The notes beneath the pieces are model-generated. The model saw only the letters and a list, made by a program, of their open reading frames with translations. It made no database searches and was not told where the DNA came from. Below are positions 8,600 to 18,589 of a stretch of 22,673 nt of DNA, piece by piece. The DNA is from Haplomitrium mnioides (Eukaryota > Marchantiophyta > Haplomitriopsida > Calobryales), in the NCBI GenBank assembly GCA_049999725.1, contig JBNGIS010035265.1, positions 1-22,673 of the forward strand. The letters are read 5' to 3'. Position 1 is the first letter of the stretch, and the number at the start of each line of letters is the position of its first letter. A program made the translations under genes and the position numbers.

Positions 8600-8665
8600 T
8601 CATTATAACTAACAAATTAGTTATGACTAATCTACAGCAGCAAGAGATACATATCCAACATTCTG

Positions 8666-9025
8666 ACCTTGATCCACTCAGGTAAGTGGTGTTGCAGAGA
8701 GTGAGAGAAAACGTTTCACGAAGGAACAAGACATTTCTTGCATTGAACACTGCTCGATGATCTGAGACAACACAAAAGAAAAGTGTTCTTGCCTAAACGA
8801 AGCAAACGGAAGATTGCTAGACTGAGCAGAATTCACGAAATGCCTACCTTTTGCTCAACAGATTGAGCAAATGGCTGATAGCCTAAACAGAGAAATCAGA
8901 GGAGTGCTGCAGGAAACGGGAGAGTATTCATCTTGCAAGGAGCATTTGTGAAGTGCATTCTCTTGTAAATTGCTTCTTCTAATGTAGTTTACGATAACTA
9001 AATTAGAAGAGTTTTTAGGGGGTGG
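8666..9025. other. Unassigned sequence left of a putative LTR
   Basis: No intact frame is visible. If 9026-9724 is a 3' LTR, this would be the decayed end of that element's internal region. TTTTTAGGGGGTGG at 9012-9025 could serve as its polypurine tract. Confidence 0.3.
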
Positions 9026-9724
9026 TGTGGCAGCTTCTGGAGGTGACATGTGTCATCACCAGGAGGCTTCCTGGGAAATTTATAATTTTTGTCACAGGAG
9101 CAAGTAGCAGGTGTGATCGTCTGCATGGGCATAGAAAGAAAAAGTCAGTACAAGCAGAAAAACAGGAATATGCAGCTGCTCACCTTACCTATAACAGAGC
9201 AGGTCAGTTAGCATCTTGATTCCTGTCTCTGGTCCATTCCTCACCCATAGATTCCTGGGCGCCCATTGTTTCCAGGTCCCTTTCATGTGGTTTCCTGGTA
9301 TTGTAAACAGTATATAAATCAGGAGAGGAGAAGATTATTTTCACTCTTCATTTGTGTCTCCTGTCTACATATGTTGTTGTACCAAATGGATACACGCAAG
9401 GGGAGAAGGTCTTTGCTTTCTTTTCTACATACATTTGAGTAAAAGGAGGAGAGACACAAGGCAAGCTTTGAATTTCCTGTCTACATCTGATCTGATCATG
9501 TACAGAGTATCCTATCTACATCTGATCTTGTACAGGAGAGATACAAAGGTACCTCCACATATTTCAGTATATCTTGATTGTGTACAGTGGAGATACAAAG
9601 CTACCTCCATGCATTTCAGTATATCCTGCTCAACAAGGAGGTGCCTTCATCTCAGGATCATAGAGTCTGTGTATAATCTGTTGTACTTCGATTTCTGATT
9701 ATTCGAACTTCGAGCGCTGAAACA
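9026..9724 (+). repeat. Putative LTR of a second retrotransposon (about 700 bp)
   Basis: The segment starts TGTGGCAGC after a G-rich purine tract and ends GCTGAAACA, giving TG...CA ends. It has a TATA box (AGTATATAAATC, about 9309-9320), and an imperfect internal repeat downstream (ATCTACATCTGATC..TGTACAG, then TGTACAG(G/T)..GAGATACAAAG, between 9480 and 9605). No matching partner LTR or 5-bp duplication was found, so the ends are provisional. A short plus-strand frame at 9354-9698 lies inside it and is probably chance. Confidence 0.4.
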
Positions 9725-9996
9725 GGGGCTCAAGAAGGCTGAGTGTGATGTTTTTCTAGCTCCTTAGTATGCTTAAGGTAATCCCATGAAGACCTGGTCC
9801 GCATTCATGAAAAGAGGTGCTTTCTGGACCCAGCACATCCCATAACCCAATGTTACCTAGAAAATGAATGAGCATGGAGCAGAAGCCAGGAGAAAATATA
9901 TCATTGCTTGACCTCCTAAGATGTTCAGAGTGGACCAGGATTTATGTTTGCTCACCACGGACCAGCTTGGGAAGAGACTTCTCATTGGTCATTTCA
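9725..9996. other. Unassigned spacer
   Basis: I see no recognisable gene or repeat here. Confidence 0.4.
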
Positions 9997-10190
9997 GAAG
10001 CTTCTTTTTTTTTTTTTTGGAGCCAAACAAAGCATCATAAGATCAGGGAAGTGTGCCAGTCATCGTTGATCATGGTATTTGACAGGGGAGTGGTTTGCTT
10101 TTGTGCAAACTTTGATGCTTTGCCACTTTGACTGATCTATATGATGTGTGAAAACAAAGTTATTTACTTATGGTCAACAAAATAAATAAA
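9997..10190 (+). mobile_element. Internally deleted second copy of the LINE/retroposon composite
   Basis: Bases 9997-10,082 match the LINE antisense segment just left of the retroposon (compare 1897-1976, ending TTGATCATGGTATTTGA). Bases about 10,085-10,190 match the retroposon's last 110 bp (compare 3007-3111: GGAGTGGTTT.CTTTTGT, then TGATGTGTG, a mutated AATAAA and a decayed A tail). The intervening ~1 kb, including the zinc-knuckle gene, is missing. Both breakpoints in the fuller copy have TTTGAG. Confidence 0.75.
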
Positions 10191-10241
10191 TATGAGAAAG
10201 CTCAGAGTGAAGAACAGGAGGACCCTTTGATAGGCACTATA

Positions 10242-10907
10242 TGTTGGAAACGTATCTTTTGCTGCTGTATATAGTTATACCTAACAGATCGTTAGTTATG
10301 ATTAAGCTAACCATTTAAGCTTAATATTATTTGTTAAGGGGGCAGCCATCATGCATGTCGCACAAGGCCCTTCTTGATACATGTATTATGGCTTAGGAAG
10401 GTAGTCACAGAGCACTTGTGACACGCTCTTAAAGAATAGGCGGGTCCTTTAAAACACTGGCATATGCAAAAAGTGCCTGCGCATCCACGAGCGCCTCCAC
10501 CTGGCGACTCTCTTGCATGTTCGTTTATTTGCCGCACCCCTTGTATTATTAAGAGCGCTAATTTGTATGCAGCGCAAGCTGTCCCTGCATATATAAACAT
10601 GAGGCTCCCATTTGGGAAGCATCTTCAATTCCGAATAATTCCCCAGTGTCGAATCCTCAGTCGTAAATATTTCCTATGTCATGAGCAGTTCGTGAATCCG
10701 GTTTTCTCCCTCCTATCGTCAAAGAAGCTGGTTGAACACTAGCTCCGAGTGTCAGCGTCACGCACACCATCTAGCGGCCATTCAGCTCTCTCGCAATTCC
10801 TGATTTCTGGTGCCTGGCGATTTTTCTTTCTGATATCGTGGGTTAAGTTCTCTTCAAGAAGGTTTCCTCAACTCTTCACATGGTTTTTCAAGTTCATTTT
10901 TTCCACA
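10242..10907 (+). repeat. Solo LTR of a copia-type element, with CTATA target duplication
   Basis: This 666-bp unit runs from TGTTGGAAACG to TTTTTTCCACA and is flanked by CTATA on both sides (10,237-10,241 and 10,908-10,912). It has a TATA box (ATATATAAACA, about 10,589-10,599). Its first ~100 bp (TGCTGCTGTATATAG, TTGTTAAGGGGGC) and its last ~45 bp (CTCAACTCTTCACATGG) match the LTRs of the copia element at 3478-8660, so it is a related family. A solo LTR is what remains after recombination between the two LTRs of one insertion. Short frames inside it (such as 10,464-10,742) are probably not genes. Confidence 0.92.
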
Positions 10908-10969
10908 CTATAGTGCTAGTCATCAATTGAATACTCATGATGATTTGACAACCTCTTGGAGCTATAATG

Positions 10970-12210
10970 TTGGTTCTCATATATAAGTACACGTACCTGG
11001 GCATTCCTCTCCACACTCAATGATGCTGGAGCTTTGGGGCCGACTGCAGAATTACAGCAGGATTAGCAAGTCTCTATAAAATCAACAGTTGGGGAAAGGA
11101 GAAAAACATCAGCAATATTCCAATCAGGGTCGACCTGTTCGACACTTTTGGTCATACAACTATCTACCATGCAGAGATCTGGGGACTAGCTCTAACCTTG
11201 GCAATGTGGCTGAAACATGGCGAGAAGCCACTCAAAGGATTCCTCACCAGATTAGCCAATGTCTAGAAAGCCACTCCTCTTCAAATTCTGGCTGCGGGGT
11301 TTGGCATCTCACCCATTGAGGCACATGCAGTACTAATACTAGTGAACTACCTACAGTCACTCCGGAGCACATCACAGATCAGATACCCATCCATGGCACT
11401 GAAAGTCTCTAGACAAGCTGCAGCAGGAGATCTTACATATTGGTATAACCAAACCAAGAGATGGGCATTGAATATCTCCCATCTGGATCAGGCAGTAATC
11501 TGATGGACCATCTCCCATCTCATTACTTTAAGGTCCTATGACAGTCCTACAAGACAGCATTCAGGACCATCAAGTACACCTCACTGGTTAACCCAGCTCC
11601 ATCCCAATGGCTACAACCATACCTTGTTTACAGCATGTCTCTCTGGCTCACATCATCTGAGGACAGGCTCACACTGCCTATACTGTGAAACAGCCAAGTG
11701 GCTCAAGGTCAACAAGATGGCGGTGACAGCGAAAGAGGTCTGCCTTCAATGTGATCTGCATGGCCCTGAAGACGAACACCATGTCATCTTCACTTGCCCA
11801 CAGTACTATGAGATTGGGGGCATTTCCATGCCTTGTTTGTTGACAATAGTAGAGCAGTCCAAGCATTCCTCCGGTATCCGGACCAACACTGGCTGGCTCT
11901 CTTCTTCCGGGAGCTTCCGTTACTACTCTCCTGCCCACGCACATTGAATCAAGTCACTTGATGACAATCTGCTGATACAGATGTAGTTACTATTTTAGTT
12001 AGTACTAGTGTTAAAGTTAAGAGTTTCAACATATGCTTATTTCAGTGTTGCTGGGCTACCCCCAGCCATCTTATTCAGTTCTTTAGCATACATTTTCTAT
12101 TGTTTATTGCTACTTTTGGCACACCTTGGTGCAGGTTGTACTCAGTCCCTGTTGACTTCGGGCCAGTTTGAGACTAAAATCAATTTTATTCTATTCACAT
12201 AGATTGAAGC
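10970..12210 (+). pseudogene. LINE reverse transcriptase C-terminal half and 3' UTR (copy D)
   Basis: In several frames the plus strand gives, in order, YTYLGIPLHTQ (about 10,988-11,020; the YLG motif after the polymerase core), RVDLFDTFGHTTIYHAEIWG (about 11,128-11,187; the LYG.E.WG motif), and CLQCDLHGPEDEHHVIFTC (about 11,741-11,797; C-x2-C-x9-H-H-x4-C zinc-binding region). Then, after a frameshift, it gives YPDQHWLALFFREL and a stop near 11,947. A 3' UTR ends at ATTTTATTCTATTC near 12,200. The polymerase active-site region is missing, so this is a 5'-truncated, dead copy. It is the longest LINE piece in the window. Confidence 0.8.
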
Positions 12211-12926
12211 CAGTCCTTCAATTTTATCTAGTACTAGAAGAATTGATTGATATTAAGTCAAGAAATAATTCTATCCTACCATAAATCAAAAACGTTTCTT
12301 CCTCTGCTGGATCAGTTGAGACCACAAAGCAGTTGTTGGTATCAACCACCGAGAGGATTGGCTTGCAGTTGTTTCTAAGGTTGGTCTGTGAAAGCGGCTG
12401 ATTCTGTTTAGCCACTTCACCTCTTTTTTAGCCACAATTGTACCTCTGATGTTTAAAAGTGAATAAGGTAGCTGGCTGAGAAAACTTCTGCAAGACATTG
12501 GATTCACACAGGAGTCCACAGTTCTCAACTTCTTGACAGTCAGAGTACCAATTCTCTGACAGATACTAAATGATTTCATGATGGGATGAAAATACTTCAG
12601 GTTCGTTTTTTATTACTTCAGGTTCATTGTAATTTTGTTTGAAAGAAAAACTTCTAACAATGGAGATGTCTTCACCAAGCTAATCCTCAGAAATAGATTA
12701 TCTGGAGTGGAGAATGCTCATTGAAACGAGGTCCTTTTAGTAAAAATATGTTGATGAGTTAATTAGGGCCAATTTTGCTAGTACTGTGCAAGAGGCCTAA
12801 ATATAGAAAATAGCTAGAATTTCGTAGCAAGATTGTTAATTAACAATGTAGAATGTTAAGCCCATTTCCATAGATGCATCACTGACCCAGTCCTAACTCT
12901 GTAGACAAATGGTGTGCAAAATATAC
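12211..12926. other. Probable METTL14 intron sequence, unassigned
   Basis: This stretch follows the donor at the end of the last recognised METTL14 exon. A minus-strand open stretch at 12,286-12,579 (97 residues) does not resemble the expected METTL14 C-terminus or any family I recognise. CTTCAGGTTC(G/A)TT occurs twice near 12,596-12,630. I see nothing else. Confidence 0.4.
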
Positions 12927-15900
12927 CTGAGGGTTAAAATTTGAAGACGTAAGACCTTTCCCTACTGTCACCCAGCCTGCCCGAATATTATGATCTTCCC
13001 CAAAAAGTTCAATCCGCCGTTGCCCCTGAGCAAAATGTTCAATAATATGGTACAATTCCTCTGGTTTTGCAGTTGACCCTGGACAGCACCAACATAAAAA
13101 AAAAAAAAAAAAAAACACCAGTGAGCCATCTATCTATCTAGTAAAATTAATGCCTAAGTTGGGCACTCTATAGGAAAGAAAGCAACCACCCACCATAATC
13201 AGGCTCTTCAGAGATCATAATATCAGTGTCAACATTTGCATGAATAATGTGGCCATCAGTGCTGCGCCTTACTGTCCCTTTTATCCCCATCAAGCAATGC
13301 TCCTGTTGACAAAAAACTCATGCAAACTATCACTAACTTCCTACCAACTGAGGTCACATCAACAATAACAAACTAATTGATTAAATCAACAAAAAGCATA
13401 AGCCATAACTCTTGAGAGGGTTGAGTAGTGAAAACTATGTACAGTATGTACACAGCCCAACAAACTCTTGTTTGATTGTAAAGAGACTGAAAATAAACAA
13501 AAACTGAACTGAAAACATAAGCTTCACTCTATATCCAAAGGAAATATTTAAGCTACGAACCTTGGAGTGCTGCAGAAGTGTATTGGCATCATGTCGCAAA
13601 GCAGGTGTTGGATTTTCCCGGTTAGTTTTCACCCAGCAAATATCTTCACATCTTCGGAATCCCCACTGTCCAATCACACACATCAGATAACTCATAATTT
13701 CCTTGACACACGAGGAACCACATCATAGCACAATAATAATAGCTTTATAAGTACTGAGAGAACTCCACATTTACAAACTCAGGTAGACAATCAAAAAGTT
13801 AATCAACATGATCTGTACTGAAGATTGAAAAGACTAACAACTGACCTCACCAGAAAAAAAAACACCACTAGAGGACCATAGCACAATAGTAAACACAATT
13901 TCTTTTTGTGCACAATAAAATATAGGGGCAAAGGTTTCAAAGCGCATACTTTCTTGAGACACAATCTGCCTTGATCAAGTCCTTCTGCATCACCAACCCA
14001 AAGGAAAATAAATGCTGGTGTGTCTGATATTGCCTGCAAGAAAAACACTATCAACACATGTCCGATCCTACCTATCTTCTAATATAATTTGGAAACTGAA
14101 ACACTTACTGCAGGAAGGCAAAGTACAACTGAAAGATAAAAACATCAATAACGATTTCAGATTCAGAATGCATTCACACAAGCAACTGTAATAAAGAGAG
14201 GACTCTACTCAATGACCTGACCTAGAAAGAGCAACTTGCTTATGTAGGAAACAAGCTTTACTCCAACTAGACACATGGCAGACATCAAACTCAAACATAG
14301 CACAACCCCACAACAAAATTGAAAATTGAAATATATACTATTCTTCCTCAGGAATATGTGGAGTAATTATAACAAACAATACATAATCAAGGAACACTCA
14401 TAAGAAAAGGTGCATAGTGCACCATCACAATCCATAAAAGTTCAGCACTAATATAAAACATCAAATTCTACCCAATTACGACTTCTACCCTGCAAAAACT
14501 GATTACTAACCTCAATACGAAGATTCTGAATGTCTTCATGGGACCACCACTCTAGTGAATCACCAACACCAGGTGCTCGCCTTACATACTCTTCCCAAGG
14601 TGGATCAACAAGGATAACATCAAATTTTGTTCCAAAAACCTCAGGCCTGAGCTCTGTGGTGCGCAAATCGCATTGCATGTACATGGGAGGAGTGGCACGT
14701 TCTGAAATAAGTTTATCTTTTCTAGCAATCAATTCTTTCAACTTTGGATACTCCTCAAACCTGTCAGCAAGCTCCACATCCCGAATGAAGTTTTGGGGTC
14801 TTAAGCCAGTGTCAACAAAATGCTGTGAATAATCATTTTGTTCCCCTCTTGAAGGACCTCTTCCAGCAGGACCTGTTCCTCTGGCTACAACACCTCTTCC
14901 AGCAGGAGGTCCTCTTTCCCCTGCACCTGGAATAGGTCGAAATGGAGCACTTCCAAAGATATTCCCTGGTACTAATCCACCAGGGCCACCTCGGCCTGGC
15001 CCAGGTGGATTAAAAAACATGTTTGGCCCTGGGCCTGGAGGTGGACCGGGACCCAAACCTGGAAATCTGGGTCCAGGAGGTCCAGGACCTGTGCCAGGTC
15101 CAGGAGGACCATTCATCATACCCATGTCTCCGCCACGCCCTCCACCCCAACCCATTGGACCACCAAATGGTGGTAGAGGGAAGCCACCTGGACCCATCAT
15201 TCCTGGCCCAAGCTGCCCATGCCCTTGCATTGGCCCTGGAGGTCCTAAAGGACCAAAGTGGTGACCTTGCAAGCCAGGACCAAGACCAGGCCCCAGCTGT
15301 GAAATCACATTCACATTGCCTCTCTGTCCTTCTCTACCATTACCCCTTCCTCCTTTCCCGGTCCCTCGACCGCCTCTTCCCCCCTTTCCACCTTGCTGCA
15401 TACCACGCATTAACAACCCAGCTCCTTGATTGTTCAGGAAAAGTGGCCGCCCTTCATGAATAATCATAGCTCCACGCCCCCTATTGTTAGGGGAGTTTTT
15501 GGTTCTCCCTCGTCCAACATGAAGATTGAACCCCATGCCACCACCATCACCCCTACCTGGGTTAGGACCAAAACCCTGATCCAAGCCAGGAGGAGGCTCA
15601 TCATCAGGCCTATCTCTATTATCCATGTAGACACCTTCTCCAGCCCGCAGTCTTTCTTCAGGCATGGGGGGATCCCAGTCTCCATCCCCATTCCCACCCA
15701 TGTAGTCCCCTTGAAAAACTCCGGGGTCACTTGCACCTCGAGATAAAAATGGCCCACCGGGAAGGAGGCCTCTTCCAGAATCCAGGTTTAGAGTTAGCAT
15801 GTTTCCCACACCAATCCTTCCACTCCCATCATTCAAAACCCCCACCCCACCAGAGTTTGGCAATGCCTCTGCCCTATCCCTTTCCATTCGTTCTCTATCA

Positions 15901-17504
15901 TTGGCCTCTCGATCCATCCTCTCCCTCCCTGCCCGTTCCCTCTCAGCCCGCTCCCTTTTTCGGTCCATTTCCCAGCCATCTCTATCCATATCATGATCCA
16001 AGTCTCTGCCCTTGTCATCTCTGTCCTTGAACCTATCCCGGTGCCTGTCTTTCTCCCAGCCTTCTCTATCAATCTCATGATCCAAGTCTCTACCCTTGTC
16101 ATCTCTGTCCTTGAACCTATCACGGTGCCTGTCTTTCTCCCACCCTTCTCTATCAATCTCATGATCCAAGTCTCTGCCTTTGTCATCTCTGTCCTTGAAC
16201 CTCTCCCGATGCCTTTCTTTACCTATGTCCCCCCAACCTTCTCTATCAATCTCATGATCTAAGTCTCTGCCTTTGTCGTCTCTGTCCTTGAACCTTTCCC
16301 GATGCCTATCTTTCCCTCCCCTTTCTCTCCCTCTTGACTTCTCCCCTTTCTCATCGTCTTTGCTGCTTCTCTTCCCTCGTCCACCTGCTTTTGAGTCACC
16401 ACCCTCATCCCAATGACTCTCAATTCTATCTGCATTTCGATCTGCTCCCCTACTCTTGCCCCTCCCGGATGACTCCTGACCTTCGTCCCTTATGGCGTCG
16501 CTCCTCTCTTCCCTGGCCTCCCCTTTTTCTCGGTCCCTCCCTCCTCGTCTTGTTCCCTTATCTTCGCCCCTCTCTTCAGCTCTACTTCCAATTCTTCTCT
16601 CTTCAAATTCATTCCACCTACCCTCAGTCCTCTCGTCTGCATCTTCCTCTAACTTCTCTATTCTCTCACCTCTTCCACCGCGAGTCTTATCCTTACTTTT
16701 CTTCTTCTTCAAACCCCTGGTAACTTCGTAGTCATCTGTTCCTCTGTCTCCGACGGCATCCCCGTCAATGTCTTTACTTCTCTCGCTCCTACTTCGGCTC
16801 CTGCTGCGGCCTCCATCAACTCCCGCAGCCTTAACTTTAAGCTGCCCACGCTCCTCATCTCTATCCCCTCGTCTACTCCTTTCTTCTTCGGAAACCTCAA
16901 CGTGCTCCCTTACTCCCTTCCGCAAGTCTTCCTCCTCAATATTTTCTCCTAATTTTCCTCTGCCTCCGCTCCTCTTTTTGCCATTACCACTAGGTCGCGA
17001 GCCCGCACCTACTCCATGGCCTCGCTCTTCTCGGTCACCTCTGTCCAAGTCTTCTTTAGCTTCTTTCGAAGATCGCCATCCCCTCTCTCCCTTATCCCCA
17101 TTCTCCTCCTTCCCGCCACTCTCCCCACCAGTATTTCTATCCTGCTTGGAACTTTTTTTCTCCTTGCTGGCTTTCCGTTTGGAGTTCGACTTTCCGTCGT
17201 CCGCAACGTCCCATGAAGCCTCCAACCTCTCCCCTCTCTTCCTGCCAGTCTTCTTCTCTTTCTCTTCGTCCGAATAATCTCCGTTTGCGTCCGCTGCTCT
17301 CTCGTCTCCGCCGCTCTTTTTCCCCACGGTATTTGACTCACGATCAGCTTTACTACTCTTCCTAGATTTTCCAGACCGGTGCTTCCGATTGTACTCTTCC
17401 CATTCGTCATCCTTCCTGTCTCTCTCCTTGTGGAAATCGGAACTGTCTGTTTTGCGCCTCTTTCCTACCTTGGTCTCCTTGCTCCCTGCTTCGGGACTCT
17501 CCAT
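12927..17504 (-). CDS. METTL14: METTL14-type N6-adenosine-methyltransferase subunit (plant MTB), five exons, 3' end not found
   Basis: METTL14 pairs with METTL3/MTA in the nuclear complex that writes m6A on mRNA and acts as the RNA-binding partner. Exons (minus): 17504-14511, 14033-13950, 13665-13561, 13302-13194, 13078-12927, all with GT-AG borders; together they give 1,148 residues and no stop. Residues 1-540 are highly charged (Arg/Lys/Asp/Glu) with a 28-residue repeat at about 398-510. Residues 620-880 are Gly/Pro/Arg-rich with RGG-like runs. The MT-A70 domain starts near 890 ([11 protein letters not shown]), with DPPW at 967-970, then [47 protein letters not shown] and [13 protein letters not shown]. 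The frame ends TSSNFNPQ at a donor (GTATAT). Plant homologues continue with a further ~100 or more residues, absent here. The start is the first in-frame ATG, in a GC-rich 5' region. Confidence 0.95.
13096..13115 (-). promoter_or_regulatory. Polypyrimidine tract before METTL14 exon 5
   Basis: On the minus strand this is an uninterrupted run of 20 T, 17 bases before the acceptor CAG (13,081-13,079). It fits a strong 3' splice-site tract. It is also a mononucleotide repeat likely to vary in length, next to a short (TCTA)n run at 13,129-13,140. Confidence 0.65.
15971..16315 (-). repeat. 84-bp tandem repeat coding for a charged 28-residue motif in METTL14
   Basis: Four in-frame units encode [20 protein letters not shown] followed by EIDREGWE. 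Units start near 15,971, 16,055, 16,139 and about 16,232. The first in protein order is three residues longer ([11 protein letters not shown]). The DNA copies are nearly identical in the middle units, suggesting recent expansion or homogenisation by unequal exchange. The low-complexity RD/RE composition resembles disordered arginine-aspartate regions of RNA-processing proteins. Confidence 0.92.
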
Positions 17505-17820
17505 CCGCTCCGAAATGCTCGTTCGTAGGCAAAAAGAATGTGAAGCAGCACGTCTTCTTCCTAGCCTCCACGAGCGACAGCAATTGACCGACGAGCACGC
17601 CCCCCATCTGCAATGTCTCTCATCTCTCTCACGTAAGCGAAGGCAAGCAAACTCAGCCTACGCCAACGCAAGAAATAAGGCCAACGATTTTCCGATTCTC
17701 CGGAAGACACAACAAAAAGGTCCCCAACTTCGAAACTGCGATATATCGTCGAATGTTGAATCTTATTTCGAGCACCCAGTAATAGCGGAATCTAAAATAG
17801 TGCGAGAATTACGGTAAACT
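17505..17820 (-). promoter_or_regulatory. METTL14 upstream region with an overlapping upstream ORF
   Basis: This is the likely 5' UTR and proximal promoter. No clear TATA box is seen. An ATG at 17,613 on the minus strand opens a 68-codon frame that runs past the METTL14 start to 17,407 in another frame. If transcription starts upstream of 17,613, this would be an overlapping upstream ORF able to lower METTL14 translation. Near the far end, CGAGAATTACGGTAAAC and CGAGAATTAAGGTAAAC are a short direct repeat (about 17,802-17,840). Confidence 0.4.
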
Positions 17821-17839
17821 CAACGAGAATTAAGGTAAA

Positions 17840-18320
17840 CCGCTGAGTTAGTGCAACTTTGGGTTGGAGATGAGACCTTTATCCAAGATTTTATGCATTG
17901 GAATTGTCTACTCAAGATTGAGTTACCTTTGCAATATTCACTTTGAGATATTCACTTTGTAGGTGAGATTTTTTGCATTGAAATTGTTTACTTGGATGAG
18001 TTCACTTGTTGCAATATTCACTTTCAATTTGAAGAAAATTCGTTTTTGCTAGCAATCACAATACCAATGCCACGTCAATCAATTGGAAATTGGAACTCAA
18101 GTTGTTTACTTCAATCAATTGGAAATTGATTTTGGATAAAATTTGTAGGTGATATTTTCAGCATTGTATTGTTCATTTGATTAGAGTTCTCTTGTAGGTG
18201 AAATTTTATGTAATGCAATTGTATATTTCGATTAGCCAAGATCTTTGAACTTGATTATCAATCTTGGATGAGGTATGTTGATGAAGTTTTTTGCATTCCC
18301 ATTTGTTGGAGATAATTTTT
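17840..18320. repeat. Degenerate AT-rich short tandem repeats
   Basis: Variants of GTAGGTGAGATTTTTTGCAT followed by TG(A)AATTGTTTACTT recur near 17,890, 17,962, 18,147, 18,195 and 18,285. A second motif, GCAATATTCACTTT, appears at about 17,932 and 18,012. The units are irregular (about 50-90 bp) and heavily diverged. No gene is visible. Confidence 0.6.
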
Positions 18321-18589
18321 TATGAAGTTTTCTACATTACTATTTACTTCTTGGAAACAATTTCCCTTTCCTCACTTTAAACTACTATTTGTTAGAGACA
18401 ATTTCACTTGACTTTCATTTGTCGTTTGATCTTAGATATTAATCTTAGATAAAACATGGGTAAGATATAAGAGAATTTAATCAAGATGGATAAGCAAGAA
18501 AAAGGGGAAATTACCACCAACAAAGTACATGGAGAAAATCCTAGATAAAACAACAATTTTCCTTGGATTTTATCAAATTTGCCACCTCA
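18321..18589. other. Unassigned AT-rich spacer
   Basis: No reading frame, repeat or RNA gene is recognised. Confidence 0.5.

Larger units (their letters stand above)
3478..8660 (-). mobile_element. Degenerate Ty1/copia LTR retrotransposon
   Basis: The element reads on the minus strand. Its 5' LTR starts TGTTGGATATG at 8660 and its 3' LTR ends CTTTCCATCA at 3478. Both outer edges carry CAGAA (plus TTCTG at 8661-8665 and 3473-3477), the 5-bp target duplication expected of integrase. The order is 5' LTR, zinc-knuckle gag, integrase, reverse transcriptase, RNase H, polypurine tract (minus GAGTGGGGA, about 4124-4132), 3' LTR. Gag before integrase before reverse transcriptase is the copia order. 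All coding parts have stops or frameshifts. Later damage includes a deletion joining the LTR to mid-gag near 7272, a LINE fragment in RNase H (4455-4745), a tandem duplication (5102-5822), and R1 insertions in the 5' LTR. Confidence 0.88.
7273..8660 (-). repeat. 5' LTR of the copia element, with R1 insertions and lacking U5
   Basis: Segments 7273-7367, 8196-8452 and 8606-8660 align with the 3' LTR in order. They are separated by an 828-bp R1-containing insertion (7368-8195) and a short R1 insertion (8460-8599). The last ~240 bp of the LTR (equivalent to 3478-3720) are deleted. The start TGTTGGATATG at 8660 is the usual copia-type LTR start. Confidence 0.85.

Noticed and set aside
10464-10742. 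Plus-strand 92-codon frame
   Set aside because: It is contained in the solo LTR and has no recognisable domain.
12286-12579. Minus-strand 97-codon frame considered as the METTL14 terminal exon
   Set aside because: It shows no resemblance to the known C-terminal continuation, and no acceptor in the right phase joins it convincingly to the last exon.
13796-14057. Minus-strand 84-codon frame as a separate gene
   Set aside because: It contains METTL14 exon 2 (14,033-13,950) extended into the flanking introns.
15023-17277. Several long plus-strand frames rich in Ser/Leu/Pro (for example 15,023-15,463 and 16,768-17,277)
   Set aside because: They are antisense shadows of the purine-rich METTL14 first exon, whose Arg/Glu/Gly codons leave few stops on the opposite strand.
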